NCBI GenBank assembly: GCA_031367345.1
Contig: JANLPR010000117.1
Coordinates: 12,647 to 76,646, forward strand
Direction of reading: 5' to 3'
DNA: 64,000 nt
Source: JADKIH01 sp031367345
GTDB taxonomy: Bacteria > Bacteroidota > Bacteroidia > AKYH767-A > 2013-40CM-41-45
Positions 1 to 7,455 of the stretch are shown one piece after another. How positions within the stretch are numbered: position 1 is the stretch's first letter; the number at the start of each line of letters is the position of its first letter. The notes below the pieces were generated by a model. That model made no database searches. It had not been told where the DNA came from and saw only the letters and a program-made list of their open reading frames with translations. A program made the translations under genes and the position numbers.

Positions 1-11
1 TGAAAGTTGAA

Positions 12-1442
12 CTACTCGTTCAATTTAATTTCTACTCTGCGGTTGATAGTGCGACCGGCAGCTGTTTTATTGTCAGCAGCAGGTTTTGTATCTCCATATC
101 CTTCTGATGAAAGACGAGAAGAATTGATTCCTTTGTTGATGAAATATGTTTTCACCGCAGCAGCTCTGCGCTTAGAAAGCTCTAAGTTTGAAGCAGCATT
201 TCCAACATTATCCGTATGACCTTCGATTGACCATGTAGTTGCTTCGTATTGTTTCATGATGTTTACCACAGTATCAAGTTTCACAAACGACACCGACTTG
301 ATTACATCTTTTCCTGTTTCAAACTGAATTGATTTAGCAGCGAAAGAGATTTTTTGTAATACTTCTTTCTTTTTCGATTCGTCGATAGCAGGACAACCAC
401 TATTCGATTTCAATCCTTTTACATCAGGACATTTATCGTCTTTGTCTGCAACACCATCGCCATCTCTATCAGGACAACCTTTTGTTTCAATAGTACCTTT
501 TACTTCAGGACAAGCATCGTCTTTATCAGCAATTCCATCGCCATCTGTATCAGGACAGCCATCAAATTTAGCTAGACCTTTTACATCAGGACATTTATCG
601 TCTTTGTCAGCAATACCGTCACCGTCTTTATCAGGACAACCATGTAATTCTTTTGTGCCTTTATCATTCGGACACTGATCATCTTTATCAGCAATACCAT
701 CACCATCAGAATCAGGGCAACCATTTAACGATTTCAATCCTTTTACATCAGGACATGCATCAACATTGTCAGCAATACCATCACCATCTTTATCCGGACA
801 GCCATCCAATTCAGCTAAGCCGAATACTGTAGGACATTTGTCAACGCGATCAAGTACACCATCTTTGTCAGTGTCTTTTCCGCCAAGACGAATAACCACA
901 CCAATTGAGTGGTGGAAGTAATCGCCCACAGCCTCAGAAGTTGCAGTGTTTAGCAATGTTTGAACATTGAAGCCAACATTTTCGCTAAACCATAAATTTA
1001 TTCCGACACCTACGTTTAGAGCAATAGATTTATCGCTACCATACATACTTAATCCCGGACCAGCAGCAATATAAGGATCGAACCAGCAATCAGATTTTAA
1101 TAAGTAATCGTTTGCGAAAAGATATTTTCCTAAAACATCGAAGTCACCAAAAAATTTCTTGTCGACATTCTTCAAACCTGTATTGTTTGTCTTTGAAGCG
1201 GCAAATGATAAACCGACAGCAAACGAGCGATTAATATTTTTTGCGACATCAAATTTTGAGAATGCAGGAATAGTTTGATAATGGTCGATGTCGTATAATC
1301 CTTTGAACATAGGATCAACCGAAGAATAATCAACACCATGAAATCCGATTCCGAATAACCAAGGGTGATCAACATTTTGAGCATTCGACTGCGTGTTGAA
1401 TAATAAGCAGGCAATGCTAAGTGCAGTAATTAGTTTTTTCAT
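12..1442 (-). CDS. OmpA-family outer-membrane protein with thrombospondin type-3 repeats
   Basis: The protein is 476 aa from the ATG at 1442. The frame stays open 24 codons further upstream, but only this Met is followed directly by a signal peptide (MKKLITAL ... SNAQ). Residues ~23-190 look like an outer-membrane beta-barrel. Residues ~191-350 hold six thrombospondin type-3 repeats of the form DxDxDGxxDxxDxCPD; these bind calcium in known members. Residues ~356-476 are an OmpA peptidoglycan-binding domain, seen in the motifs IEGHTDN, SKRRA and NRRVEIK. By family, it tethers the outer membrane to the cell wall. It stands alone in this window, ending 12 bases from the window edge, so any downstream partner is out of view. 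OmpA/TSP3 proteins are numerous in Bacteroidota, and I cannot tie this one to gliding or secretion. Confidence 0.93.
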   Translation of the reverse strand: MKKLITALSIACLLFNTQSNAQNVDHPWLFGIGFHGVDYSSVDPMFKGLYDIDHYQTIPAFSKFDVAKNINRSFAVGLSFAASKTNNTGLKNVDKKFFGDFDVLGKYLFANDYLLKSDCWFDPYIAAGPGLSMYGSDKSIALNVGVGINLWFSENVGFNVQTLLNTATSEAVGDYFHHSIGVVIRLGGKDTDKDGVLDRVDKCPTVFGLAELDGCPDKDGDGIADNVDACPDVKGLKSLNGCPDSDGDGIADKDDQCPNDKGTKELHGCPDKDGDGIADKDDKCPDVKGLAKFDGCPDTDGDGIADKDDACPEVKGTIETKGCPDRDGDGVADKDDKCPDVKGLKSNSGCPAIDESKKKEVLQKISFAAKSIQFETGKDVIKSVSFVKLDTVVNIMKQYEATTWSIEGHTDNVGNAASNLELSKRRAAAVKTYFINKGINSSRLSSEGYGDTKPAADNKTAAGRTINRRVEIKLNE

Positions 1443-1514
1443 AATATAGTTTTGTCTGAAATTTTTGGAGTATTTATCCGCGGCAAAGAAACGATAAAAG
1501 ATTTTGGAAATCAA

Positions 1515-1676
1515 AGAAATGAGGCATTAATTTGAAGTAGAATTGGGCTGAAAAGGGGATTTGCGCTTTTCATATAAGGCTGGCTGCCGTGCGCAACGCT
1601 CACTTCAAATGAAAATAGTGCTTTCTTTGACTAGCTGCAAACCGGTGTTATACCTTTTCCTACTTTAGCGTAAAAA
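1515..1676. other. Noncoding stretch with a possible cassette-end sequence
   Basis: No gene is visible between the OmpA start and the small gene at 1677. On the minus strand the segment contains TATAACACCGGTTTG (complement of 1649-1663) and a more GC-rich patch around 1585-1610. From memory, TATAACACCGGTTTG-like sequences follow many small cassette-like genes in Bacteroidota genomes and resemble attC-type recombination sites. I see only one copy here and cannot test the fold, so this is a weak call. Confidence 0.3.
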
Positions 1677-1856
1677 TTAAACAGAAACTTTTGTTGTTCT
1701 TCTATCAGAGGGCTTTTTTATCGAACGAGAATTCTTTGTTTTGCATTTTCTTTTCCTAAAATATTCGGCTATTAAATTTTCTTCAGCCTTTGTCAGTTGA
1801 GTTTGACTGCCAATAAAGTCAATGTCTAGTTCTATTTTCTTTGTCTTCATTGTCAT
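1677..1856 (-). CDS. Small basic hypothetical protein, partner of the broken upstream gene
   Basis: A 59-codon gene read by hand: it starts MTMKTKKIELDIDFIGSQ, continues with LTKAEENLIAEYF, and ends in a Lys/Arg/Ser/Thr-rich tail before TAA at 1677-1679. The ATG at 1856 overlaps the stop of the preceding gene (TAATG), which implies translational coupling. The ATG at 1850 is an equally good start (MKTKKIELD). Acidic-hydrophobic N-terminus plus basic tail fits a small partner or antitoxin-like protein, but that is inference from size and coupling only. No domain is recognised. Confidence 0.6.
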   Translation of the reverse strand: MTMKTKKIELDIDFIGSQTQLTKAEENLIAEYFRKRKCKTKNSRSIKKPSDRRTTKVSV

Positions 1857-2377
1857 TAGATTTGAAAATATTTATCAATTAAATTTTGAGCTGCCTTTGA
1901 TTCTATAATTAAAACTCTCCCGCCAATATGAAACGCACCGAGTTTTTTTACACAGTGGTCTATTAACTGTGTCTTTGAAATAAAAGCTATATTGCCTTCA
2001 TGACCTCTTTGAAAAGATAATTTACACGCAAACGCTACCAAATTCCCAGCAACTCCCGATTACATTTTTGATTTCCCTTTATTGAATGGCGCATTCTCAA
2101 CAAGATGCATATAAATATGGTCTGCCTTAACTTCTAAACTAATTAATCCCTGAATGATAGTTGAATTATTAACGATGGTCAATTTATAAACATCTCTAGC
2201 TGGATCAGTAAATTCAGCCATCCAATTAAATGTCCAACCGTTTGATTTAGTAATAACTCTGATATCTGACTTTGTCAAAACAGATGTCTCCGTTTGAAAA
2301 CTGTCGCCAGTTACAACATTTTCTATTGAATTTGTTAGCTTGTCAATGATGAAGTCAAGCCCTTTGGTTCTTTTCAC
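1856..2377 (-). pseudogene. GNAT-like hypothetical gene interrupted by an in-frame TAA
   Basis: One reading frame runs from a GTG at 2377 to TAA at 1856, broken once by TAA at 2060-2062. The first 105 codons (GLDFIIDKLTNSIENV ... VENAPFNKGKSKM) and the 67 after the stop (SGVAGNLVAFACKLSF ... NLIDKYFQI) are in the same frame and read as one ~173-aa protein with no extra bases. The second half resembles the end of a GNAT acetyltransferase fold (GNLVAFACKLSF, then KKLGAFHIGGRVLII). A single substitution in a sense codon such as Tyr explains the stop. The start is also doubtful: the GTG overlaps a -7-like TAGCTTTG, leaving no leader. The intact form is probably a conserved Bacteroidota protein paired with the 59-aa gene that overlaps its end. 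Confidence 0.7.
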
Positions 2378-2384
2378 AAAGCTA
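2377..2384 (-). promoter_or_regulatory. Possible -7 promoter element for the broken cassette
   Basis: The minus strand reads TAGCTTTG, an exact match to the Bacteroidota -7 consensus TAnnTTTG. A TTTG about 24 bases upstream could serve as the -33 element, although that spacing is longer than the usual 19-23. The match ends inside the annotated GTG, so the transcript would be leaderless or start inside the gene. Confidence 0.4.
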
Positions 2385-2526
2385 ATTTACAAAAATATGC
2401 CGTTATTTCAAAGTGAAAACCAGACTTACTGTAACTCATTACCATATGGCATAACTAAGTATTTGAAAAACAAAGAAAACAGGACTAAGAATTTCTTCTG
2501 TCCTGTTTCCTTCATCTTTAATTCAA

Positions 2527-4158
2527 TTAATGTCCGGCCATTTGTTGGTCGTAATCGAGTCCTTGTGTTTTTAAAATGTTTTTTGTTTTCAATGCATGCC
2601 AAACCATGTAAACAAAACAAATAAAAGGAACAATGTAAGAGAAGTGAGTAAATGTTAATCCGCCAATTCCGCTTGTGCTAATTTTATCAAAGTCGCAAAT
2701 TACTCCTTGAGTAGGAGGAATGATTGCTCCGCCAAGTATCATCATAATTAAAAACGCAGAACCTTGACTTGTATATTTTCCTAAGCCTGTAACTGCAAGT
2801 GCAAAGATGCATGGCCACATTACTGAACATGCTAGTCCGCCACTTATAAAAGCGAAAGTACTGATACGCCCTGTGGTCATTAGTCCAACGAGCATTGCAA
2901 TTGATCCCATCATTGCTACGGTGAAAAGCATTTTCGCAGGTCGTTCGTTTGCGAAGAAAAATGCAATAACGAAAAATAGTACTGCTATAATATAAACATA
3001 CATATCGCTAACATCGTTTCCACGCAGATGATTTACAAGTAATATAACTGCAAAAGCAATAATAGGAACAATAACTGTCAAGAGTTGTTTCGTCGATTTT
3101 TTCAGATCAAAAACTGCAATAGCACCCGTCCATCGGCCAATCATTAAACTTCCCCAGTACAATGAAATAAATTGCGAAATAAATTTTTCATCGAGTCCGC
3201 CAAACTCTGCTTGTTTTAAAAGTGCTCCCATGTTACTTTGAACAGTCACTTCCATTCCTACATAAATAAAAATGGCGATCATGCCCATTACCAATTGTGG
3301 ATATTGCATAGCACCCCATCCTTCTTTATTTTTTTGTGCAGCATAAAGTGCATAAAATAATAATCCGAGGATGATTACAAGCGATCCAATCACTAAATAA
3401 ACTCTTTGTTCGTCGCCAAACATTGTGTTAAAAAATAGTAAGATGATGGTTGGAATTGAAATAAGAAATAGAGTGCGCATAGCTTTACTACTGTTTTCTA
3501 CATGCTCTTCCATTTTTATCGTAGGAAGTTTTTTGCTTGTGAAAAAGAAAAATGCAACTAGGAAAAAAAGCCCACCAAGTATGAGATATAAAGTTTTTAT
3601 TGATTGAATAGTTGCGACACCGGCATTGTTGAGGTCTCCGAACAATACAACACTTACTGCAATAGGTCCAAGCAGAGTCCCTAATGAATTAATTCCTCCA
3701 GCTAAATTCAGTCGATGCGCACCTGTAGCCGGATTTCCCAGAGCAATGGCAAAAGGTTGTGCGGCGGTTTGTTGAAGTGAAAAGCCGAGAGCGATAATAA
3801 AAAAACAAGCCAATACCATTCCGAAAGTAGCACCTGTTCCGGAGGCAACAAAAGCTAATGAAACAGCTCCGACAACAGACATCATTAACCCAAGAATAAT
3901 TCCGTTTTTATAACCGATACGATTTAGGATATCGACACCGGAAAAAGAAGAAAGCAAATACAGAATTAAAGAGCCGAAAAAGTAGGCGCCATAGAACGAA
4001 GTGTCGATTAACTGCGACTGAAATTGATTTAGGTTGAAATGAGTTTTGCAAAATGGAATAAATATACCGTTAGATGCAGCTACAAATCCCCAGAAGAAGA
4101 AGACTGTGACCAAAGTTGGTAATGCTCCTTTACTGATAGCTTGAGAACTTTTTTCCAT
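2527..4158 (-). CDS. Sugar:proton symporter, FHS/FucP-type MFS transporter
   Basis: A 543-aa polytopic membrane protein with about twelve or more hydrophobic segments. The N-terminal block (FFFWGFVAASNGIFIPF, then FQSQLIDTSFYGAYF) and the mid-protein block (QQTAAQPFAIALGNP, NLAGGINSLGT) are characteristic of the fucose/galactose/glucose symporters of the FHS family (FucP, GluP). C-terminal blocks GGAIIPPTQG and SFAFISGGLACSVMWP-like segments agree. Known members import L-fucose, glucose, galactose or N-acetylglucosamine with protons; the substrate cannot be read here. It is longer than the ~430 aa of enteric FucP, with extra loops, as is usual in Bacteroidota. It lies near a sugar regulator and glycolytic genes, and its upstream region shares the heptamer TTAGTGT with the palindrome before pfkA. 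Confidence 0.9.
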   Translation of the reverse strand: MEKSSQAISKGALPTLVTVFFFWGFVAASNGIFIPFCKTHFNLNQFQSQLIDTSFYGAYFFGSLILYLLSSFSGVDILNRIGYKNGIILGLMMSVVGAVSLAFVASGTGATFGMVLACFFIIALGFSLQQTAAQPFAIALGNPATGAHRLNLAGGINSLGTLLGPIAVSVVLFGDLNNAGVATIQSIKTLYLILGGLFFLVAFFFFTSKKLPTIKMEEHVENSSKAMRTLFLISIPTIILLFFNTMFGDEQRVYLVIGSLVIILGLLFYALYAAQKNKEGWGAMQYPQLVMGMIAIFIYVGMEVTVQSNMGALLKQAEFGGLDEKFISQFISLYWGSLMIGRWTGAIAVFDLKKSTKQLLTVIVPIIAFAVILLVNHLRGNDVSDMYVYIIAVLFFVIAFFFANERPAKMLFTVAMMGSIAMLVGLMTTGRISTFAFISGGLACSVMWPCIFALAVTGLGKYTSQGSAFLIMMILGGAIIPPTQGVICDFDKISTSGIGGLTFTHFSYIVPFICFVYMVWHALKTKNILKTQGLDYDQQMAGH

Positions 4159-4615
4159 ATTTTTTTGAGGTGATTAGTGAGAGTAGACTTGTTATTATTC
4201 GATTACAATTTAGTGTGACAATATACTTTTAATTTACAATTAGCATTACATGACATAAATTTATCTTGTCAACCATTTTATCATCATTTTGCCTTGCTAC
4301 TTTACGCCTTTTATTTATGTTGGTTTTGGGGTAAAGAAAGCGTTCCAAGATTTTTCTTAGGAAATTTTTGAAGTAATATGGAGGCCAAATAATCTTTGCT
4401 TGAATAAAGATTTTGATGTCAATTGAACTTTCAGGGTAATTTATCGATTCCAAACGTTCTCGTCAAAAAAAGCGAAACCATTGAAGATTGGAAATCATGT
4501 TATAGGTTGTAATTTCAATAATTTCTAATTGTGTAGGGAAATTAACTGTTTGAGGAACAAGAACAATTAGCTACTTTTACTAAATCAGTTTTAAGTCAAA
4601 CCTCAATCAGTTAAC
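4159..4615. other. AT-rich divergent intergenic region
   Basis: This is 457 bases between the transporter (minus) and the T9SS protein (plus). A 74-codon minus-strand frame inside it has no coding character. TTAGTGT at 4210-4216, about 52 bases upstream of the transporter start, matches one arm of the palindrome before pfkA. A TAGCTACTTTTA segment near 4568 resembles a loose -7 element for the plus-strand gene. Nothing else stands out. Confidence 0.4.
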
Positions 4616-5395
4616 ATGAAAAAAAGTCTACTTCTTATCGTATTTTTAAATTTAATGGCAATAGTTGGTTATGCACAATATAATCTAACCATCACGTATG
4701 ACGCCACACAAGGGGCTTCTACACTTCAAGGTGCTCAAAAAGTTTATTTTCATTCGGGAGCTAGTGATGTCATAGGACCTTTAGACAATTCTGCATGGAA
4801 TTACAATGTAGGAAATTGGGGTGCCGATGACGGTATCGGACAAATGACAGATCTACTCAATAATGTTTGGACAATAACTTTTGATCCGATCGTGTATTAT
4901 AGTCAATCTGTAAATGGACCAGTAAGTGGCCCTCAGATCTATCGAATTGGAATGGTTTTCAGAGATGCAACAGGAGCAAATTTTGGGAAAGATGTAAACA
5001 ATAGCGAAATCTACATGAATCTTAGTTCGGGCAATCCTGAAATATTTAATTCAGACGGTAGTCAATTTTTTGGAGTTACAGCCGGCATTTCTTCGGTAGG
5101 AATTCAAGCTTTGTCGAACAGTAAAGCATCAATTAAAAACTATCCTAATCCACTTTCGACTCATACAATATTTGAATATAATTTAGAAAGCAATCAGAGC
5201 GTAAACCTTTCCATCTATGACGCTACCGGTCGCATAGTAAATACTTTATTTAATGATATGCAATCATCGGGTAAGCATTATTATTATTGGATGGGTGATG
5301 ATTCTAAAGGCAATAGTTTGAGTGGAGGAATTTACTACTATTCGTTATCTACAGGTTCTGAAAAAGTTTTCGGAAAAATTAATATCAACCGGTAA
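4616..5395 (+). CDS. Secreted T9SS type A protein with a possible carbohydrate-binding N-domain
   Basis: A 259-aa protein starting at an ATG followed by a clear signal peptide (MKKSLLLIVFLNLMAIVGYAQ). Residues ~22-155 form an unassigned beta-rich domain (YDATQGASTLQG, VYFHSGA, NVGNWGADDG, WTITFDP) reminiscent of starch-binding-like modules in other T9SS proteins. Residues ~173-259 are a type A sorting tail: NYPNPLSTHTIFEYNL, YDATGRIVNTL, LSGGIYYYSL, ending KININR. In known systems this tail routes the protein through the type IX system to the cell surface. A strong terminator follows. The position next to a sugar transporter and sugar regulator fits glycan handling, but no catalytic residues are visible, so the role is inferred. 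Confidence 0.85.
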   Translation: MKKSLLLIVFLNLMAIVGYAQYNLTITYDATQGASTLQGAQKVYFHSGASDVIGPLDNSAWNYNVGNWGADDGIGQMTDLLNNVWTITFDPIVYYSQSVNGPVSGPQIYRIGMVFRDATGANFGKDVNNSEIYMNLSSGNPEIFNSDGSQFFGVTAGISSVGIQALSNSKASIKNYPNPLSTHTIFEYNLESNQSVNLSIYDATGRIVNTLFNDMQSSGKHYYYWMGDDSKGNSLSGGIYYYSLSTGSEKVFGKININR

Positions 5396-5418
5396 TTCAT
5401 TAATACAATTTATTTTCG

Positions 5419-5453
5419 AATGGGATCACTCTATGGTGATTCCATTTTTTTTT
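5419..5453 (+). terminator. Rho-independent terminator
   Basis: AATGGGATCAC at 5419-5429 pairs with GTGATTCCATT at 5436-5446 (11 bp including one G-U) around a six-base loop, followed directly by a run of Ts. It lies 23 bases after the stop of the T9SS protein gene. Confidence 0.85.
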
Positions 5454-5539
5454 AAAATCCATTTTATGTTTTCGAAACTAAATCATTTGAAAGAAAATGA
5501 TCAATGATAAAAGTCGATGCTTGTAAATGCAACATTAGA

Positions 5540-6235
5540 TTATACTTCAAAGCTGAAGCCTTTTTTCTTTAGTTTATTATATTTTTTTAAATTGAATCTA
5601 TACAGTTTTGCGGCACGATGAGAAACGCCGCTTTGTTTTTTTGCGAACTCTTGCAAGAAGCCATAGCTCAATATTTTTTTTCTAAAATTCCGTTTATCAA
5701 TATTCTTCTCACAAATAGCTTCATACACATGTTGCAGTTCAGTTAAAGTGAATTTTGAAGGTAATAATTCAAATACTAAAGGTTCAAAATTGATCTTATG
5801 CCTAATAAGTTCCAATGCTTTGCTTGCTATTTCATGGTGATCGAAAGCAAGTTTTGGCAATGAATTTGCCGGCCACCAAAGTGCTTTTTTTGCAAATGAT
5901 GTTATCGGATGTAGTCCTTCATCGGTACGTTTAATAATTGAGTAGTAAGCAACAGTAATTACCCGGCCTTGAGGATGACGATCAGTTTTTCCAAATGTGT
6001 GAAACTGCTCCATGAATATGTTTTTAAGACCTGTTAATTCGTACAATATTCGTTGAGCCGCCTCGTCGAGGTCTTCATTGTCTTGAACCAAATTTCCGGG
6101 TATTGCTTTCCATCCGTTGAATGGAGCTTTATTCCTTTCAATGAGTAAAATTTTTAATTCGCCTTCATCGAAACCAAAAATTACACAGTCAACTGAGAAG
6201 TCGGAGTGAAGTTTAGGTAGTTTGCTTTTAGTCAT
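5540..6235 (-). CDS. Nudix-fold/winged-helix transcriptional regulator (NrtR/AraR-like)
   Basis: A 231-aa protein with an N-terminal Nudix fold (~residues 10-145: FDEGELKILLIERN, FNGWKAIPGNLV, RVITVAYYSII) and a C-terminal winged helix-turn-helix (~160-231: LTELQHVYEAICEKNIDKRNF). This layout is that of NrtR-type regulators and of the Bacteroides sugar regulator AraR. The Nudix box is degenerate: the spacing after Gly is one residue longer, and the REUxEExGU core reads RILYELTGL, so two of the catalytic or metal-binding glutamates are gone. It should bind a ligand rather than hydrolyse one. It is transcribed away from pfkA across a 189-base gap holding a clean palindrome, and I infer that it controls the pfkA-gapN-kinase run and perhaps the sugar transporter. 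Confidence 0.88.
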   Translation of the reverse strand: MTKSKLPKLHSDFSVDCVIFGFDEGELKILLIERNKAPFNGWKAIPGNLVQDNEDLDEAAQRILYELTGLKNIFMEQFHTFGKTDRHPQGRVITVAYYSIIKRTDEGLHPITSFAKKALWWPANSLPKLAFDHHEIASKALELIRHKINFEPLVFELLPSKFTLTELQHVYEAICEKNIDKRNFRKKILSYGFLQEFAKKQSGVSHRAAKLYRFNLKKYNKLKKKGFSFEV

Positions 6236-6389
6236 TGGATGTGCAAATTAGAAAAATTGATTTCTATTAGATACTAAATTAGAAATATTTTTAATTATTA
6301 ATGCCGAAATTGGGAATAACTCTCATTAAATAGAAGGAAACATTAATTTATTCTACTTAAATTTGCAAATGGGTAGTATATAATTACCT

Positions 6390-6408
6390 TAGTGTAATAT
6401 TTACACTA
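6390..6408. promoter_or_regulatory. Operator-like palindrome upstream of pfkA
   Basis: TAGTGTAA-TAT-TTACACTA is a perfect 8-bp inverted repeat with a 3-base spacer, centred about 26 bases before the pfkA ATG, in the gap between the Nudix-type regulator and pfkA. A smaller inverted repeat, TTAG-ATA-CTAA, lies at 6267-6277 nearer the regulator start. NrtR-family proteins bind palindromes of about this size, so this is the best candidate operator for the divergent regulator. The binding itself is inference. Confidence 0.6.
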
Positions 6409-6424
6409 TCAAAGTTAATATTAA

Positions 6425-7411
6425 ATGGCTAAATCAAAAATAAAACGAATTGGATTACTTACTTCCGGTGGAGATGCTCCTGGCATGAACGCTGCAATTC
6501 GTGCAGTAGTAAGAACCGGCATCTTTTACAATAAGCAGATAATTGGCATTACACGAGGATACGAAGGGTTGATCTTGAATGCCATTAAGCCCATGAATTC
6601 TAGGTCGGTGAGTAATATTATTCACCGCGGAGGTACGATTCTTAAAACCGCTCGGTGTCTTGAGTTTAAAACCGAGAAAGGTATGGCCAAAGCATATCGA
6701 AATTTTAAAGCAAATAAACTGGATGGTTTAGTAGTGATAGGTGGTGATGGAACTTTCAAAGGTGCAGAAGAGTTTTCGAATCGCTACGATGTACCGGTGA
6801 TTGGCGTTCCTGGTACAATTGATAACGATCTTTATGGAACAGATTATACGATCGGTTTCGACACGGCAACAAATACTACCATAGAAGCAATCGATAAAAT
6901 AAGAGACACTGCTGCATCACATAATCGATTATTTTTTATTGAAGTAATGGGTCGTGATTCCGGTTGCATTGCACTTTGGTCGGGTATAGCAGGTGGATCA
7001 GAAGCAATTCTTTTGCCTGAACGTCAAACCAATTTTGAAGACCTTATAAAAATTCTAAAGACAGGTGCCAAAAATAAAAAAGCATCGAGCATCGTGATTA
7101 TTGCAGAAGGTGATAAAAGCGGAGGAGCATTGAAGATCGCAGAGAAAGTTAAAAAGAAATTTAATTTCTATGATACAAAAGTGACGATACTGGGCCATCT
7201 GCAACGCGGAGGCAGTCCCTCTTGCTTCGATCGCGTACTTGCAAGTCGATTGGGCGCTCAAGCAGTAGAGTCGCTTATTGCAGGTGAATCAAATAAAATG
7301 GTGGGCTTAATGGATAACAAAATTAAATTGACTGATCTGAAGCTGGCAACAACAAATCAATTTGAATTGGATAATAATCTTATTAGATTAGCATCTATAT
7401 TGGCAATGTAA
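6425..7411 (+). CDS. pfkA: 6-phosphofructokinase, ATP-dependent
   Basis: A 328-aa enzyme that phosphorylates fructose 6-phosphate to fructose 1,6-bisphosphate, the committing step of glycolysis. It has the family motifs in order: LTSGGDAPGMNAAIR at the N-terminus, VIGGDGTFKGA, then PGTIDNDLYGTDYTIGFDTA around the catalytic Asp, the MGRDSGCIA substrate loop, and LGHLQRGGSPSCFDR near residue 260. Glycine after GGD and PGTID (rather than GGDD and PKTID) mark the ATP-dependent, not pyrophosphate-dependent, type. Length matches bacterial PfkA. It heads a run with gapN (44-base gap) and a sugar kinase. A palindrome just upstream and the divergent Nudix-type regulator suggest control by a sugar or sugar phosphate. 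Confidence 0.96.
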   Translation: MAKSKIKRIGLLTSGGDAPGMNAAIRAVVRTGIFYNKQIIGITRGYEGLILNAIKPMNSRSVSNIIHRGGTILKTARCLEFKTEKGMAKAYRNFKANKLDGLVVIGGDGTFKGAEEFSNRYDVPVIGVPGTIDNDLYGTDYTIGFDTATNTTIEAIDKIRDTAASHNRLFFIEVMGRDSGCIALWSGIAGGSEAILLPERQTNFEDLIKILKTGAKNKKASSIVIIAEGDKSGGALKIAEKVKKKFNFYDTKVTILGHLQRGGSPSCFDRVLASRLGAQAVESLIAGESNKMVGLMDNKIKLTDLKLATTNQFELDNNLIRLASILAM

Positions 7412-7455
7412 AATTGCAGATATTGAATTAATTTATTTTTACTTAAATTATTAGA

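Noticed and set aside
442..678. Plus-strand frame of 78 codons
   Set aside because: It is the complement of the thrombospondin type-3 repeats of the OmpA gene; the repeat composition keeps the opposite strand open.
4229..4453. Minus-strand frame of 74 codons in the gap after the transporter
   Set aside because: AT-driven composition, no recognisable protein features, and it lies in a likely promoter region.
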